A stretch of 64,000 nt of DNA from Clostridium amylolyticum (GTDB lineage Bacteria > Bacillota > Clostridia > Clostridiales > Clostridiaceae), in NCBI RefSeq assembly GCF_900142075.1, contig NZ_FQZO01000012.1, forward strand, positions 1 through 64,000, in the 5' to 3' direction. The notes beneath the pieces were generated by a model. That model was given only the letters and a program-made list of their open reading frames with translations, was not told where the DNA came from and did not search any database. This document shows, piece after piece, positions 62,329 through 64,000 of the stretch. Position 1 is the first letter of the stretch. The number at the start of each line of letters is the position of its first letter. A program made the translations under genes and the position numbers.

Positions 62329-63648
62329 TTATATTCGTTTATTTACTTTCTTCATATAAAAGTAAACGGGAATACCTAATATCATAAGAAGGATTCCATA
62401 TAGAATACTTTCTAGTCCTGACCCATATATAGCCCAAAGAGCATAAATAAATCCTAGAACTGGTATTATAGTTTTACGAAATAATAACGTAAAGGGAACA
62501 TTTTTATTTTCTTTTCTCCATAACTTTATTTCCGCAGCGGAGGTGGAGGCATATACAGGGAGTCCTGCTAGTGTGGCTAAAAGTATCATGAAAGTAAACA
62601 CCTGTTGAAGGCTCTTGGTATAATTCATGGCTAATAATATGTTTCCTAATACTGCAGCAATTATTAAGGAAGAAGAAGGAGTTTTGAATTTTGGATTTAC
62701 CTTTTCAAATATCTCAGGAAATATCCTATCTTTAGAGGCTGCGTAGGACATCCTAGCTGTGGTAAGTACACAAGCAAAGGTAGTGCCTAAAATGCTTAAA
62801 AGCTCAGTGATTATTATTACATTGGTAAGCCCTCCGCCAAAATAAGGTGTAAGCACTTCTTTCCACCTACCATCCGCAGTTAATAAATCCTTAGGCGACA
62901 CTGCGCCCATGGCTGTAAAGCTAAGAGCAAAATATAAAAGCACACCTAATAATATTCCAATTATGGTTCCACGTTTTACATTCTTTTCTGGATTCTTTAC
63001 TTCACCAGCGGTGATAGCAGCTGTTTCGAACCCAGTAAAGGCCCATAATGTAAGAGCTGCTGCAGCGGTAACAGTACTTATTCCTTTACCCTCAGGAAAG
63101 GCTGGTTTAATGTACTCAGGGTTAAATCTACTTGCAGCCGCTATTATAAAAATAATAAATAAAATAATTTCAGCTACAGTGAGCACAGTTTGAAATATGC
63201 CAGCTCTCTTGACACCTATTATATTAATAAAGGTAAAAATCCATAAAATAGAACTTGTAAATAGGAAAGCAGCCATCCTACTTTCGCTTAATATAGGTAT
63301 AAAAGAAGCTGCGTAGGCAGTGGTGCCAACTAGGGAGGCTATGCTTCCAATCCAAGAAGAGTTCCAGTATAGCCATGCATTAGAAAATCCAGCAAAGTTA
63401 CCAAAGGCCAGCTTAGAATACTCATAAGGTCCACCCGTTACAGGATATTTAGAACCTAGATTTGCAAAAGACAAAGCCATGAATATAGCGCCTACCCCGC
63501 TGATGACCCAAGCCATCATAGAAGCTCCAGGGCCGGACACCTCTGTTAATGATATAAGTAATATAAAAATACCCGATCCCATCATATTACCCAGTACTAA
63601 GGCTGTGGTTATAAAAAGACCCAGGTCTTTTTTCAAGTTATCCTCCAT
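62329..63648 (-). CDS. APC superfamily amino acid permease
   Basis: 439 residues, about 12 membrane helices. N-terminal LFITTALVLGNMMGSGIF holds the GSGIF substrate loop of the family; LTLWAFTGFETAAITAGEVKNPEKNVKRG (about 195-223) is the helix 6 signature. Start taken at 63648 (MEDNLKKDLG): AGGAAAGGA lies 10 bases upstream, and the 26-codon extension before it is not conserved-looking. Substrate unknown. Confidence 0.9.
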   Translation of the reverse strand: MEDNLKKDLGLFITTALVLGNMMGSGIFILLISLTEVSGPGASMMAWVISGVGAIFMALSFANLGSKYPVTGGPYEYSKLAFGNFAGFSNAWLYWNSSWIGSIASLVGTTAYAASFIPILSESRMAAFLFTSSILWIFTFINIIGVKRAGIFQTVLTVAEIILFIIFIIAAASRFNPEYIKPAFPEGKGISTVTAAAALTLWAFTGFETAAITAGEVKNPEKNVKRGTIIGILLGVLLYFALSFTAMGAVSPKDLLTADGRWKEVLTPYFGGGLTNVIIITELLSILGTTFACVLTTARMSYAASKDRIFPEIFEKVNPKFKTPSSSLIIAAVLGNILLAMNYTKSLQQVFTFMILLATLAGLPVYASTSAAEIKLWRKENKNVPFTLLFRKTIIPVLGFIYALWAIYGSGLESILYGILLMILGIPVYFYMKKVNKRI

Positions 63649-63675
63649 ATATACACAATCCTTTCCTGGAAGATG

Positions 63676-63809
63676 TTCCAAATTAAAATTTAGAATGCAG
63701 ATTAATGAAACTTCTTCCTCGCACATAAAGCTTCAAGTGAAGGAATATGTAGCTTTATATGCTACGAAGAAGTAAGCGGCCATACCAAATTAAAATTTGG
63801 AATGTCTGC
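63676..63809. repeat. small repeat-bounded insertion upstream of the permease
   Basis: CCAAATTAAAATTT occurs at 63678 and again at 63785, with extended flanks (TTCC..AGAATGCAG and TACC..GGAATGTCTGC). The 80 bases between hold short inverted repeats (AAGCTTCAAGTGAAGG; TGTAGC...GCTACG). It looks like a palindromic non-coding element in the permease leader; it has no recognised riboswitch signature. Confidence 0.35.
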
Positions 63810-63888
63810 TTAAATATCACTGGTATATTTTACCGCACTAAAGTGCCCTAGTCAATAATAATTATCAAATGAAATGAGGTTTCATTTG

Positions 63889-64000
63889 ATTTAGAATTTA
63901 GAATGTAAAATGTAGAACGCCAGAAAAACCAACAATATATTAAAAAAAGAGCCAAAGGCTTCAAGCCTTTGGCTCTTGCCAATTATATTTGTAGAAACTC
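63889..64000. repeat. MITE-like element, copy B (inverted, cut by the window end)
   Basis: The reverse complement reads GAGTTTCTACAAATATA, a hairpin AAAGGCTTGAAGCCTTT, TTGGTTTTTCTGG and ends CATTCTAAATTCTAAAT. This is the same order as copy A from 60253 to 60395. About half of the element lies beyond 64000. Confidence 0.65.

Noticed and set aside
63670..63850. Riboswitch upstream of the amino acid permease
   Set aside because: The region is structured but its repeats (CCAAATTAAAATTT twice) look like a mobile or palindromic element; no lysine, glycine or T-box signature was found.
1..64000. CRISPR arrays, tRNA or rRNA genes, prophage
   Set aside because: No regularly spaced direct repeats, no cloverleaf with TTCRANNC-type loop, no rRNA signature and no phage structural or integrase gene were seen anywhere in the window.

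Overview
The window is AT-rich (roughly 30% GC by eye) and reads as the chromosome of an endospore-forming clostridium. The gene families are typical of Clostridium and relatives: an A-type flavodiiron protein, ECF transporters, S-box and cobalamin riboswitches, M3 oligoendopeptidase, DUF421/DUF4363 membrane proteins and a YruB-type glutaredoxin. No rRNA, tRNA or CRISPR array was seen.

Layout. 1-2000: a graveyard of polymorphic-toxin tips and immunity-type genes, bounded by two copies of the same hairpin. 2004-10000: an L,D-transpeptidase, a frameshifted type I pullulanase, a DUF4177 protein, a DUF1846 protein, a CPBP protease, a GNAT, and the last 30 codons of a lost chemoreceptor. 10044-14642: two divergent SAM-I (S-box) riboswitches, one driving an M20 amidohydrolase and the other the methionine importer MetNIQ. 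14989-20788: aspartase, a Ugp-like ABC importer (one permease frameshifted in an A-run) and a metallophosphoesterase. 20868-29484: peptidases, a lipoprotein, flavodiiron protein FprA, an SGNH hydrolase, hemolysin III and ribosomal protein L25. 29740-36445: a cobalamin riboswitch followed by a complete ECF transporter and two surface proteins built from the same domain types as animal intrinsic factor/transcobalamin. 36860-40666: a polyamine importer with PotC and PotD fused. 40715-45773: an OhrR-type MarR regulator, a GreA-type factor, a DUF421/DUF4363 cluster behind a forespore-type promoter, an oxidoreductase and a thioesterase. 45824-56766: an exopolysaccharide locus ending in a MurJ-like flippase fused to a DUF2334 deacetylase-like domain. 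56878-59844: an RNA methyltransferase and a Suv3-like helicase. 59978-63648: a redox cluster with two genes that conventional ORF calling misses, because each has an in-frame UGA exactly where a redox cysteine belongs.

The most notable find is that pair of convergent selenoprotein genes: a glutaredoxin with a U-P-W-C active site (59978-60205, +) and a MerT-like membrane protein in which the metal-binding Cys-Cys pair is Cys-Sec (60418-60717, -). Each has a small hairpin at bacterial-SECIS distance after the UGA. The MerT-like gene lies directly downstream of tlpA and ccdA in an apparent operon, which suggests a membrane thiol/selenol relay. Second in interest is the riboswitch-controlled, cell-wall-anchored cobalamin-capture system; third is the flippase-deacetylase fusion.

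Signs of decay or mobility include two single-base homopolymer frameshifts (pulA and the second sugar permease), toxin and chemoreceptor remnants, a three-copy structured intergenic repeat (about 5431, 11836 and 36590) and a MITE-like element with two copies (60203 and 63889).
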